A DNA stretch of 64,000 nt from Aporrectodea caliginosa (lineage: Eukaryota > Annelida > Clitellata > Crassiclitellata > Lumbricidae). The stretch covers positions 1,637,256 to 1,701,255 of the forward strand of contig JACEVL010000004.1 of the NCBI GenBank assembly GCA_020284085.1, written 5' to 3'. The notes under the pieces were generated by a model. The model was given only the letters and a program-made list of their open reading frames with translations. It was not told where the DNA came from and made no database searches. Positions within the stretch are counted from its first letter, which is position 1; the number at the start of each line of letters is the position of its first letter. The position numbers and the translations under genes were made by a program. Shown here piece after piece: positions 11,011 through 22,835 of this stretch.

Positions 11011-11249
11011 AACGTTAATAAAAAGAAACGCTGCCGTCTCAGGCAATCACGATTGAGATTAAATACCATAATTATCCCGCCTAGTTTTTTTTCGTAACAT
11101 GGCATTTATGGATCTCTCTGATTATAGATGACGTCGTTATAGGTCCTTGATATTCATTAATAGGACTACTAAAGGTGGTCCTCGATGGCCCCGGATAAAG
11201 AGGAGTCATCAGGTGCAAACAATGATGAATTGCATGTATGCCAGATTTT

Positions 11250-11353
11250 AGTTTTTGACGTGTTCTTGGTCCGCGCAAATGTATGGATGAACGTACGGCT
11301 GTGTGTATGTCCGTGTCGTTGTGGTCTGTATGAACGTAGGGATGTGTGTATAA

Positions 11354-11389
<36 letters not shown>

Positions 11390-11541
11390 GTGTCGTTGAG
11401 GTCTATAAATATGAGTGTAGTCTGTGTATCTTCGTGTCGTATAAGAAAAGACGGTGGAAGCAGTACACGCTGATTATATATCTCACATACATACATGCAT
11501 CAATTCATTCAACCATACAACATACATACGTACATAATACA

Positions 11542-11572
<31 letters not shown>

Positions 11573-11620
11573 TATACATACATACATACATACATACACA
11601 TACATACATAAATACACTGC
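11250..11620. repeat. Gene A 3' flank with (TA)n and (ACAT)n microsatellites
   Basis: The block GTGTCGTTGTGGTCTGTATG with following AACGTAGGG-like sequence (about 11300-11345) recurs at about 56705-56735, downstream of gene D. The duplication that made genes A and D therefore probably included 3' flanking DNA. A (TA)n run lies at about 11357-11386 and an (ACAT)n array at about 11515-11610. Confidence 0.65.
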
Positions 11621-11925
11621 CACACTGGGATTTAAGTAAGTCGTCATTGCTATGTTGATAGAACTGTAAACCTCTGATTTCTTTTGATTTCATCACGATG
11701 TAAATGAATATTTATAGAGCGCCCCTTCAAGGTATCTATACTCCTGAAACGGTCTCTGTGCTAGCCTGTATGCTGTTAAATGCCATTTTGAACGATTATA
11801 TTACTTTCATCAGTTAACAGAACAATGCGCTGTAAGCTGAGAGAGTAACCAATGACGGGCCCCACGCAAACACGAAGAACCCACCAACGGATTCCCATCG
11901 ACAGCTGACAGATGTTCGATGAGGG

Positions 11926-12255
11926 GGGTCCGATAGCGCATTCGATAACACACTGGCATAGAGAGCGAGAGGTACCGAGTTCGAGATCCGTAGGCGGACA
12001 TGCTTTGTAGGCTGCTATTAGCGCCGTGTATTGCAGGCTGTCTGTTCTATTAGTAGTTAAGATTTATGTCTTCTGTCATTTCATTCATTCATTCATTCAT
12101 TCATTCATTCCGAGAATTTATATAGCGCCCCTTCAAGAGACCTACTCAGAGGCGCTCGTTTGTGTTCTTGTGAATTGTTTCAATTGCATAACCGTACACT
12201 GTAACCGGTTGCGGTTTGTCAACAGGATTGCTTCAATAAACGAAAATATTATATT
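11926..12255 (+). mobile_element. SINE family 1 copy, interrupted
   Basis: The tRNA-like head (GATAGCGCATTCGATAACAC and GTACCGAGTTCGAGATCC) is followed by the family-1 body with TTGCAGGCTGTCTGTTCTAT. At about 12083 the body is interrupted by an inverted LINE 3' tail. It resumes at about 12160 with TGTGTTCTTGTGAATTGTTT and ends in an AT-rich tail. Confidence 0.75.
12083..12158 (-). mobile_element. LINE 3' tail nested in SINE
   Basis: Read on the minus strand this is AGCGCCTCTGAGTAGGTCTC, then TTGAAGGGGCGCTATATAAA and a (GAAT)n tail. That matches the 3' ends of the CR1/L2-like LINE fragments in this window. It sits inside the family-1 SINE, so it inserted later. Confidence 0.75.
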
Positions 12256-12347
12256 ATTAAAGTTACATGTAGATTAATAATTGCATTAATGAGTGAACGA
12301 ACGAACGGATCAACATAGCAGTCACTGCAGTGACTGTGAGTGCGTGA

Positions 12348-13100
12348 GTTTATGCATGTATGTATGTATTTGTTTATGCATGTATGTATGTATTTGTTTA
12401 TGCATGTATGTATGTATTTGTTTATGCATGTATGTATGTATTTGTTTATGCATGTATGTATGTATTTGTTTATGCATGTATGTATGTATTTGTTTATGCA
12501 TGTATGTATGTATTTGTTTATGCATGTATGTATGTATGTATTTGTTTATGCATGTATGTATGTATTTGTTTATGCATGTATGTATGTATTTGTTTATGCA
12601 TGTATGTATGTATTTGTTTATGCATGTATGTATGTATTTGTTTATGCATGTATGTATGTATTTGTTTATGCATGTATGTATGTATTTGTTTATGCATGTA
12701 TGTATGTATGTATGTATTTGTTTATGCATGTATGTATGTATGTATTTGTTTATGCATGTATGTATGTATTTGTTTATGCATGTATGTATGTATGTATGTA
12801 TTTGTTTATGCATGTATGTATGTATGTATTTGTTTATGCATGTATGTATGTATGTATTTGTTTATGCATGTATGTATGTATTTGTTTATGCATGTATGTA
12901 TGTATGTATGTATTTGTTTATGCATGTATGTATGTATGTATTTGTTTATGCATGTATGTATGTATTTGTTTATGCATGTATGTATGTATGTATGTATTTG
13001 TTTATGCATGTATGTATGTATGTATTTGTTTATGCATGTATGTATGTATGTATGTATTTGTTTATGCATGTATGTATGTATGTATTTGTTTATGTATTTA
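12348..13100. repeat. TGTA-rich minisatellite with 24/28/32-bp units
   Basis: About thirty units of the form TGCA(TGTA)nTTTGTTTA fill about 750 bp. The left half is mostly 24-bp units. The right half alternates 32-, 28- and 24-bp units, a higher-order pattern. Frames of 280-310 codons open through it in several phases on both strands because the units lack stops. They are not genes. The array lies about 400 bp downstream of the stop codon of gene A and has no counterpart downstream of gene D. Confidence 0.92.
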
Positions 13101-13109
13101 TATATGTCT

Positions 13110-13501
13110 GCGTCGTATGCATCCGGAAGCCAAACATTTGATAAATGCAATACCAGAAACGAACGAATCGATCAACCACACAGACAGTTGCTCAATAATT
13201 TCCATTTTAAAAAGCTTTGTCTGATTGAACCAGATTCTAAGGCGACCGATTATAGGAATCAAGGTCTACATTCTCATTCAGCCTTACCATAGCTTACATG
13301 TATCTAACATTGCCTAACAATATCTTATCTTACGTTTTCTATCCTTACATACCAAGACAAAAGTATCTGGTAATTATTAATCACAACGGAAGTCCTTTGC
13401 TCCAAGGTGAATGCTTTGGACGTTCTGACCACGTTACACTGTGTGCTGCTACTTGACATTAGCTTCATTGGTGCGTTTGAACGCCATGCGTCTAATGTGC
13501 T
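13110..13501 (-). other. 3' flank or 3' UTR of gene A, shared with gene D
   Basis: This segment aligns by eye with about 56990-57323 downstream of gene D. Shared blocks include GCTTTGTCTGATTGAACCAG versus its close variant, CAAGACAAAAGTATCTGGT, and TAATGTGCTCTAGACAC next to the stop codon. The conservation suggests 3' UTR or a recent duplication. Confidence 0.55.
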
Positions 13502-13829
13502 CTAGACACAGGATGTTTCTTCTTTTGTAGGTAAACCGTTTTCCGTTTCTTTCTTTAAGTCACCAATGATGTCCTTGTGAAACCGGTTTTCAGTTTTATT
13601 TGAATCCGTCATTTCTAAATCCTTGAGAAAATCATCTTCTGTTGCCTTCATACCCTGAAAGTATCAAAGTGTACGCTCAGCTAATTTATTTGATAATTGT
13701 GTAGACGGCATCGATATGTATACGCGACAAAGACATAATATCCTCAAAGTCTAACGAATAAGACTTATTTTTACTAACATATTAATAACAACAACAGCAG
13801 CAATACATACACCGCAAAATACTCGCACC

Positions 13830-14078
13830 TCAACCAGGCAGAGCCGTGCCTTCTCTGTGGTTGGTCCCTCGACCTGGAATGGCCTCCCTCTGGCACTCCG
13901 CTCCCTTCCTAGAACCCCTTCTCAGGCATTCCTCTCTCAACTTAAAATGGTCCATATATTTGGCAGCGAATAAGGGTAGGGGAGCACCTCTGAGTAGTTC
14001 CCTTGAAGAGGCGCTATACAAATTGAAGTAATGAATGAATGAATGAATGAATGAATGAATGAATGAATGAATGAATGA
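13830..14078 (+). mobile_element. CR1/L2-like LINE 3' fragment (gene A intron 15)
   Basis: The sequence encodes a degraded match to the end of the LINE protein seen at 32130-32850 (GWSLDLEWPPSG resembles the VVGPSTWNGLS block in another state of decay). It continues into the 3' module CACCTCTGAGTAG...AGAGGCGCTATACAAATT and a (GAAT)n tail. Confidence 0.7.
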
Positions 14079-14504
14079 AATAACACTCTAGCGCTTACAC
14101 AAAACTGCCACCGAGCATATTAAGCATACTGTAGGTGAACAAACATGGCATAAGGACAAGTTTGGTCTCAAATGTACAGAAGTGTGTCGTTTTTCTAACT
14201 GATGTACTAATTATAATAGTTCTTTATGTCATTTTACACCGTGTAGGTTAGCACAAAGAGCGCCTCTCACGAGCTTGCTACTTGAGTGACGCTATGCAAC
14301 TGTTTAGTTGCCATAACGGTAACAGCATAGAAACTATACAATAATATGCTCCTTGCGCCGAAATACGGCGACAAAACGTACTGCTTCCAGTAAGAAACCA
14401 CAAAAGAAAGAAAGCATTTAAGCTTGAGAACAGCACAGGACTTGATGCATTGACTGCACTGGATATAAAGTATTCGCAGGCAAGGCCGCATATTGAATGG
14501 CTTA

Positions 14505-14615
14505 TGTAACTGATGATGATAATGATGTTGAAGATGATCACTAGGAGGATAAAAAGGGTAAAGACGATGAAGACGATGATGATGATGACGATGATGATGA
14601 TGTGGTGGTGGTGAC

Positions 14616-14666
<51 letters not shown>

Positions 14667-14690
14667 AGTGATGATGATGATAGCATTTGT
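14505..14690. repeat. (GAT)n microsatellite, gene A intron 15
   Basis: GAT triplets with interruptions end in a clean (GAT)n run at about 14617-14668. Frames across it are poly-Ser or poly-His artefacts. Confidence 0.85.
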
Positions 14691-14889
14691 GTGACCCTAT
14701 ACTTTAGTTTTCTGCAACGAAGTGCAAATCTCGCCGTTCATGTGTTCTTGGTTTTCGTTCTCGTTCGACCGTCCCCAGCTGCAGTGGAACCTCATCAGAA
14801 GACGTTCATCCACCTTCGCCTCCAAGTCTTTGTCCCCTGTTTAATTAAAACATAATAGGCCTACAAGTAGACATGAGGCGACGCTGAAA

Positions 14890-15505
14890 TTTCTCGGTCT
14901 CTAACGCGGAGAGTATGGGGTTCGAGCAAATCTCGAGGGTACGTACCATACGTATTCTATTTTTTTAAAGGTACGTACGTATTTTAACGTACCCTATTTT
15001 AGGGTAGTAGGGTACGTAAACAATACAAAAATACGTTAACCACGTCATTGCTCATTATAAGAATGTTCAATTTAATTTGGGCAAACAGTAACAACCCAGT
15101 ATACAGCGTAGTAAATTGCTGCAATGCTATATTCTAGGTCTATGTTTATCCAGCATACATTGCACTTAACTTAATGCACTAATGTCAAAAAGACTCAAAT
15201 TATACGTAGGCTATGGGTCGCCGAGTAAACCATAAATAAATTTTTGTGTATGATACGTACCATACGCGTATTCAATTTTTTGAAAGGTACGTACGTATTT
15301 TAACGTATTCTATTTTAGGGTACGCGTACCCTCGAGCTCTGGGTTCGAGCCTCGCCCAAGACAGTTACTGTGTAGGGACCTTGAGCAAGTCCTTCGCTCA
15401 CAATTGCTTAACGCAATCGATTGTCTGTCAGTATGTTCGTGTGCACTTCTGACCTTTGCAAGGAGGGCAAAATCAAACACAACTGTATTGTATTGTATTG
15501 AAAGG
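14890..15505 (+). mobile_element. SINE family 2, split by a TIR element (gene A intron 14)
   Basis: The left piece (about 14890-14927) ends in GGGGTTCGAGC, a B-box-like sequence. The right piece resumes with GGGTTCGAGCCTCGCCC, then GTAGGGACCTTGAGCAAGTC and a (TATTG)n tail. A related copy lies at the same position in intron 14 of gene D (57945-58107), so the insertion predates the A/D duplication. Confidence 0.7.
14928..15340. mobile_element. 413-bp TIR element with 10-bp TSD, inserted in a SINE
   Basis: The element begins AAATCTCGAGGGTACGTACC and ends with the complement of AGAGCTCGAGGGTACGCG. It is flanked by GGGTTCGAGC on both sides (14918-14927 and 15341-15350). About 70 bp near each end (from TACGTACCATACG to TATTTTAGGGTA) form a direct subterminal repeat. 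There is no ORF. A 9-10-bp duplication is the size made by Mutator-like transposases, but the family is not proven. Confidence 0.75.
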
Positions 15506-15984
15506 AGAAATGGATGCTTCATAGAGGGCTCTATCGTGGAATCATGGCCATAAAAGTCTTAGACCAGATCGGACTAGATTAGAGTCGATTAGATTAAATT
15601 TGACTGTAGAAAAGAGACGTAATTGAAGTAGAATAGATTCTATTAGAGTAACTGAAGAATGAAAATCAGATTATATTAGATTGGATTGTACTTACTCGTA
15701 ATGAAGGATGCTATTATAACGATGACTCCTGTGATGAGGGCTCCGAAAGTTGTAAACCACAAATAAGATATGGCATAGAAATTTTCGATACCTCGAAGTT
15801 CAGTCTGAGGAAAGAACACAATGAGCAATCAGGATTAACCGTATCATGTTCTGCATGACCTCCTTCCATCAAAATAGCCATGACCTTCGGCCTCAGTCGC
15901 ACATGTATATGTACCAACATGCGGTCAAAGATAACAGCAACTTCATCCCACGACTCCCATATAAGCATATACATGTTTACACGT

Positions 15985-16395
15985 ATCATTGGTCATATCC
16001 CAAAATATGGTCAAGTCTTAGAATATATGCAGAATGTACAACATTCCCGCAGCGAATTCCCTATAGGGCCTCGGCATTGGTCTGGCACTGCATAGAGGGG
16101 CTGCCAGGGCTGGCCCACTGTACCTGCGGGAACTCTGCTGTCTCATCTCTGGTGTACAGCGTAGAGCTGCTCTCCGATTGGCTTATCTGTCTGAACTACT
16201 AGTCCCTCGCTTTTGGACTACTATTAAGCCGCGGCACTCGTTTTCGGCTGCTGGACTTAAGACCTGGTATATGGGCTCCCTTCTGCACTCCGCCACACTA
16301 TGTTCCTTGCTAACTTAACGACTGCCTTATTTAGCGGTGGTTGAACTGGGAACGCTTCTGAGTAGATTACTTTGAAGGGGCGCAATATAAAAACT
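15985..16395 (+). mobile_element. CR1/L2-like LINE 3' fragment (gene A intron 13)
   Basis: ATCATTGGTCATATCCCAAA encodes the IIGHIPKY block seen in the better LINE copy at 32130-32850. The fragment ends with ACGCTTCTGAGTAG...TTTGAAGGGGCGCAATATAAA. Intron 13 of gene D keeps only the first edge of it (ends near 58975). The many stops show it is dead. Confidence 0.7.
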
Positions 16396-16399
16396 CCTT

Positions 16400-16555
16400 A
16401 ATAATAATGATAGAAATAATAAAAATTAATAATAATAATTATAATAATTTAATAATTATAGTAATAATAGTAATAATAATACTAATAATTATAATAATAA
16501 TACCAATATTTGTTATAATAATAATAATAATAACTATAATAATAATAATTATAAC

Positions 16556-16643
<88 letters not shown>

Positions 16644-16645
16644 TA
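16400..16645. repeat. (AAT)n microsatellite, gene A intron 13
   Basis: AAT/AAC-type triplets become a pure (AAT)n array at about 16556-16642, directly after the LINE fragment, probably grown from its tail. Confidence 0.9.
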
Positions 16646-17780
16646 TTGACGCCCAATGTACAGACCTCTAAAATAGCTACTACAGTAACAATTAGCACAT
16701 GTAGCCTAGAACAACCTGCTAAAGATACCTAATACGTTGCCATGAACTCTAAATAATGGCCCCAAACAATAACCATAATATTATTATAACCTTGCACACA
16801 CTGGCTCACTAATGTTGCGCTACCCACTACACTCTCGAATAAACGAATATTGACTGATTGTAATGCAATGTCATGCGAAGTGTTGTTAGTAATGCAATTG
16901 CATATAATATGATGCAATGTGATGCAGTCACTGAAAGTGTACACACTATTATACAGTGCAGTGAGTTAACATTATAGTTCCTGGAAGTCTGCTTTGTAAT
17001 GTTATACAATGCTATATATTCTCGTAGACAGTGCTTACCACTTGTCTTCCAGCGCCTCGTGGAACTACAGTTGTTTGGTTCCAGCTGTTGATGACGCCAT
17101 TTCCTTCATCTACCTCGAAGAACGTGTAGTTGGTATAGTTCATGGAGGAGTGGAGGAATGTGGAGTTATTGTTTCCAATGGAACATTGCTCCACGGATAG
17201 GGGAGGGAGAGGAGGGTGCTTGTGAGGCACCGTTAGCGACCCAATGCTCAACCAAAGGGTTATTAGTACACCCACGATGCCCCCTAATAGCGCGCCCTTT
17301 AACAGAAAAATATCGCCTATCATACTTATGAATTTAATCATCATTGTAGTATCATCGGAAGTATCACAATCCTTATGTATTTCGTTAATAATAACAGTAA
17401 ACATGATAATTTATCGTTTAAACGTCCCTCATTATTTACGCATTATAACATACCGTTTACGCGTTCAAAATAAGAAAAACTAACATTTAGTGTACTAGTA
17501 TCTTTAGAATTTCTTAAAAATCTCCTCGGTCTGAGAAACCAGCCTTAATGTCACATAGTTGTCATCACCAACACATTTCGTTTAATAACACTAACTAAAA
17601 ACTCTTATCGTGTTTTCTATTTTACTGGTCAGTGTTACATTGGATCTGCGAGATCGAACCCTGTTTGGATATGGATTCCCTTGAAATAGCATTTGCAATA
17701 ATCTGTCACAAACATTTGTTCTGAGATTTTCCGTCGTCAACAAAAAGTATCCACGGCAAGGACATAATTCTCGATCCGTG

Positions 17781-17880
17781 TCTCAATTCTTGCTCTGGTC
17801 TTTTTCTGCCTTCTTCTTTCTCTCTTCTTCTTTCTCTCTTCTTCTTTCTCTCTTCTTCTTTCTCTCTTCCTCTTTCTCAA
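17781..17880. repeat. (TCTTCTTTCTC)n polypyrimidine repeat, gene A intron 12
   Basis: Four to five 16-bp units of TCTTCTTTCTCTC type occur in the intron between exons 12 and 13. Confidence 0.7.
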
Positions 17881-18366
17881 ATAATATATATCTGCCTTTC
17901 AGAATTGCTACGCCGTCACAACATCTCTAGACTATCATGCCTTAACAGTATATTTAAATACTATTATCATTTACAAAACCATGATTTTGTAGCCGCATTA
18001 CCATCGTTATTATCGTCGTCATCATCCGCATAATCACCTCCGCAAGCAGGTCAGTATAATTATGATGATTTTAATTGTAATAACTATCGAGTCAACCCCA
18101 GCAGCCAAGAGTCACCAAAGGATGATAGATATATTAACCTTCCAGTTGGCGTGTTTGGAGATTCCACCGAGGACAAAAAGTGCAACCAATGGACCAACGA
18201 CCGAACTAATCATGGCCATAAACACCTGCCCACGAACAGGTAAATAATAGTAATAGGAACTGTAACAATTATGGCAAAAATAATAACAATACTTAAAGTA
18301 CTGTTGTCATAGTAGTAGTAGTAGTAGTCATAGTAATAGACAAAGCTTATTTGTGGCAGTATTACT

Positions 18367-18739
18367 CTAGAACGAGAATTCGTGACTTGAGGCTATAATA
18401 AATATTCGTAAATATTAGGGCATTATTAATATTCGTAAATATTCGTAAGTATTCGTTGATGACGTCACTGTTTCCATTTTGTTTATGAACTAATTTAAAC
18501 TAAGTGACGTTGCTGAGTGCTGATATAAGATGAGTAACTGTAACATGTAACTGCTCTTGTTCTAAGCCTAAGGCCTAGTTTTTGGAACTGAATTTTATAC
18601 AATTAATCAAGGTTTTTAAAGAATTAAGAATGAAAAGAAATTAAAAAAATTGATATTCGTTGGCCAGTTTCAATATTCGTCAATATTCATCAATTTCTAC
18701 AAATCTTAATATTCGTAATATGCGCATACTCGTTCTATG
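18367..18739. mobile_element. 373-bp TIR element with 8-bp TSD (gene A intron 11)
   Basis: The ends read CTAGAACGAG on the left and, inverted, CATAGAACGAG on the right. They are flanked by GTATTACT (18359-18366 and 18740-18747). The paralogous intron 11 of gene D has the unoccupied site with a single GTATTACT at 61510-61517, in matching flanking sequence. The motif AATATTCGT is repeated near both ends, as subterminal transposase-binding motifs often are. No ORF is present. An 8-bp TSD is compatible with hAT. Confidence 0.8.
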
Positions 18740-18865
18740 GTATTACTATACCACTACTACATGTACTTCTACTTCTTCTAGTGCTTCCAAAACTACTACT
18801 GCTCCTGCGGTTACTACAAGAACGCAACAACGCAACAACTGCAACTGCAACAACAACAACAACAA

Positions 18866-19065
<200 letters not shown>

Positions 19066-20939
19066 TTACTACAAGAACACCACCAACTACAACCACCACT
19101 GTCACTGCAACTAGGTTACTCATAATCATCATATCGTTACTAATTAATTAATTAATTGACTTATGCAATAATTACTGTATTATAATATATAATAATAAAA
19201 TATAACAACGAAAAATATTTATTATAACAATGCTATTATAGACAAATATTACATAATTGATAATATGATTGGCCTATAATGAAGTAATAATTATTACTCA
19301 CTAACCCGAAGTAGGTGTCAGAGGTCAGAGTTCGGTGAGTCGCTCAATAGTAACAAATTCATGCTTATGTTATTTTTGTTTTGTTATTATAATTATAATT
19401 ATTATAATTTTGATCTTCATCTTTATTATAGTCATCATCGTCATTAAATCTTCCATCGTCTTGTTATGGCATTTTAGCGCTTCAATGCGTTTACCTTCTA
19501 TAGCACTTTTGCAGTGCTTAAAATCCGTGAGACGAATGAGTAGGCTAATCTATCGAATTGGATAATCTGAATGTGTTTAGGAAAAATTTGACAAATAATT
19601 ATTAATTAATCGATGACAGGTTTACCTACAACCGCAAGATTGGACCTGGTATCGAAGCTGCAAGGAAAGCCACTCCGATGCCTAAGGCTCCAAATAGCAC
19701 AACTGGATATAACAAAGAAACAGCGAACTGTGAAACCAGAGAGTGTTATGTCAAAGACATAACACGGCACCATTTTCCAACGGAGAGCAGTTGTAGTTAG
19801 AGTAATAAAATGGCATGTTATCTAGAAAATGCATTGCAATGGGACAGTAATTAATTTATTAAGTAATTAAGTATTCTTTATTATTTCGAGACAACCGGTC
19901 ATACTTTACAATACCTAAGCATACCGTTGCAAAAGTAGCACAATGGCACACTACCAGTAGAACAAAAAAGGGATGCAATATTTAAAAGAGTTTTAGAATG
20001 TCTTACTAATTTTTTTTAAATATTTGGCTATATCTATGGCTATGACCTGAAGGGCATAAAAATTACTCAAATCTATAAATGGAAACAGGTAAGTTCTTGG
20101 AACAAGCTTTAAGATTAGTACCGGCATTATCCCATTGAACTGCCATTGTAATTGACAGGAATGTCTAATCCTAGATATGAGAATGTGCGACAGAGATAAA
20201 TCAAAACTTCAAACACCATAATTATGTTGATAATAATGTGTAAGCTAGATATTGCAACGATCTGTGGTCCTGTAAATAAAACCTATAGAGTATCAGATGA
20301 TGCAATGGACGCTCGATGAAGTACCTACAAACAGTATATACACATCATTTCCAACTGACTGTGGGACATCCGAATAGTTACCTAGTAGCTTGTTGATGAA
20401 AGCCTTCTTTATTTCTGGCAGGTGGCTTAGTTTCCACTTGAGAACGTCCTCCCAAAAATTTGCGGCTGAACCGCTCAGAGACGAAGACACCGTACTTCAC
20501 GATGCAAAACAAACAACAGGGAAATAGAATTTGGTATTTGCAGGTCGACACAAGATTACTTTCAATGTAATGCAAACGGCCAAATGTAGTACCAGCGCTC
20601 AAGAATTCCTCCTCAGCAATAATTAGCCATCAACAGGTGGATGGTTGTGATAAGAAAGGATTGCCTGACCATGTTAGGATTTGCGATGTCTTTGTTGGCC
20701 AGAGGATCGCACTTGATGCTCGAGTAGTAAGCCAAGACGATTAGTCCAATGAATCCGGCCACGAAGTCCATTATGATCACAGGAGGAATAAGTATCAAAA
20801 TTGTTCTGCAAAACAAGAGCAGTTCCTATAGAACGCCAACAATTAAAGACGATGTAGACGATGTATGTATTATGTTTGAATGTAGACTATATGTCTGTCT
20901 GCCTGTATGTATGTATGTATGTATGTATTTTTGGCACTT

Positions 20940-21135
20940 ACAGCCACAGTGCTGCTACGCACTTCTCTGCTATGTGACAACGACTGGGCTTCCTTGAGAG
21001 GTGCGCTGTATGCTTCCATCACCGTGTGATCAGCCTCCTACAACTATTTTTCCGATTGGCCTCTGTCGGAAGCGCCACTGGGCAGATACATTGAAGGGGC
21101 GCTATATAAATTTCGATTGGTTGGATGATTGATGC
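20940..21135 (+). mobile_element. CR1/L2-like LINE 3' tail (gene A intron 7)
   Basis: The segment ends with AAGCGCCACTGGGCAGATAC, then ATTGAAGGGGCGCTATATAA and a short GATTGGTTGGATGATTGAT tail. These are the same conserved module and tail type as the other LINE fragments. Confidence 0.65.
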
Positions 21136-21424
21136 ATGTAGACGTGCACGTATATATATATGAACATATAAGTATTTACGCAAGCATGTCTGTATAAGTG
21201 TATATGTATAAACAAGGTTTTTATACATGTGTTGAGCGTACGTACAGGTGATGGTGGTGATGATGATGATCCCTATGACGATGATATTGGTGACGTTGCT
21301 GAGATAAGAGAGAGACAGAGAGACACAAAGAGACGACGATAGCGATGGTGGTGATGATGATACTTACGAATATGAATGAATGCCAAGCCCTGTAACCTTC
21401 ACGTATGTCAATGACACAGTGAAC

Positions 21425-21526
21425 AGAGAGAGGGACAGGCAGAGACAGACAGACAGAGATTGAGACTGAGACAGAGACATAGACAGAGACAGAGTGAGAG
21501 AGACAGATAGACAGAAACAGAGAGAC

Positions 21527-21557
<31 letters not shown>

Positions 21558-21560
21558 AGC
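21425..21560. repeat. (GACAGA)n purine-rich repeat, gene A intron 7
   Basis: Repeated GAGACAGA/GACAGACA motifs run for about 130 bp immediately downstream of the exon 7 donor (minus strand). Confidence 0.85.
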
Positions 21561-21869
21561 TTAGTTCGCCACTTACGTCCTTGCCTTGGGTAGTGTGTCG
21601 ACGGCGGAGAATCTTTGAGCCGCAGCCTGTGTGAACCCAAAAGCATTAATCCAATTGAATCCCAGTCCAATCGCGAGCGACCAGACAGTGTTGCGTTCTC
21701 GTGGATCGATACTAACACTGTCAGAAGCAACATAGAAACCACGTTTATCGCTCACTGACTGTTATCAAAGATATACTGTAATGATTAGCGGAGAGAGGAT
21801 TAAGAGCAACAATGATGCTGACGAAAATGAAGATAATGATGTTGGTAATGATGATGATTTTAGTAATAG

Positions 21870-22380
21870 CTGTCTTCTTCCTCTTCGTCCACTCTGGTTC
21901 ACGCCTTTATTCTTAATCGATTGGACTACTGCTCTTCACTCTACTGTGGACTTCCACAGATTCGTTTGCATCCTTTGGAAGGCGTTTTTGCGGCGGCTGC
22001 TCGATTATTTGGTGGTGTCCCTAGGTTTGGCCACATTTCTGCGTTTATGCGTGATGTACACTACTTGCTCCCGGTCCTCTATCGTCTGACGCTGTTCTGG
22101 GCACAGCGCCTGCTCTGGTCGCCGTTCTCTGCACTCTGCCTCTAGAGGTGACTTCATGGTTCCGCATGCTCGCTCTGCCACAAGGCAGAGTCGGGCTTTC
22201 TCGACAGTGGGTCCTTCTCTTTGGAACAGCCTCCCCTCTGACCTGCGTTATCTTCCGCGAGACCTCTTTGGTTCTTTTTAATAAACTACTTAAGACTTCC
22301 CTTTTTGTCCTTGGTCGGGAGAGGCCTTCTGATTGATTGATTGATTGATTGATTGACTGACTGACTGATTGATTGATTTA
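21870..22380 (+). mobile_element. CR1/L2-like LINE fragment where exons 5-6 of gene A should be
   Basis: Frames contain degraded versions of the LINE pol C-terminus (VPRFGHISAFMRDVHYLLPVLYR matches the IGHIPKYAPVSAYMRDVLHWLP block elsewhere). The fragment ends in a (GATT)n run at about 22332-22380. It fills much of the 877 bp between exons 4 and 7 of gene A. Gene C has exons 5 and 6 in the equivalent interval. Confidence 0.7.
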
Positions 22381-22831
22381 CCGATGTGTTGATTGATTGT
22401 TTTTGACTGTAGTTTCGATTTATTTTATCTATTAAATTTAGTCCTTCGTTCATACATTCGTGTTTAGAGCCAAACGTCCATTCAAAAATTAAGTTAGTCA
22501 ATAATTAGTCAATAATTTTTTCTCATCTTCATTTCTCCTAGACATTACCATTACAATGATGGCCTTTAATTCTTTCTCTACAGATGTACTTACGAGAGCT
22601 GTATAGGTTACCGTCACAACGGCCATGACAGGAATTGAAACGGAAAGTGGTAAACCAGTAGCTAAGACAAGAATAAACACGAACATTTTCATGCTTCCTT
22701 GTTTATTTTCTTAAAGATTATTTTATGTGCTGCTCTATTTTCATTGGTGCTGATGGAAATTGTGTTAATTAAACTGTTGATATTTTTGTTATCGATGATG
22801 TTGAGGTAATGATGTTTGTGCTATCGTGTTG

Positions 22832-22835
<4 letters not shown>

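Noticed and set aside
12293..13292. Overlapping frames of 280-310 codons rich in Cys, Met, Tyr and Val
   Set aside because: They run through the TGTA minisatellite in all phases and on both strands; the units simply lack stop codons.
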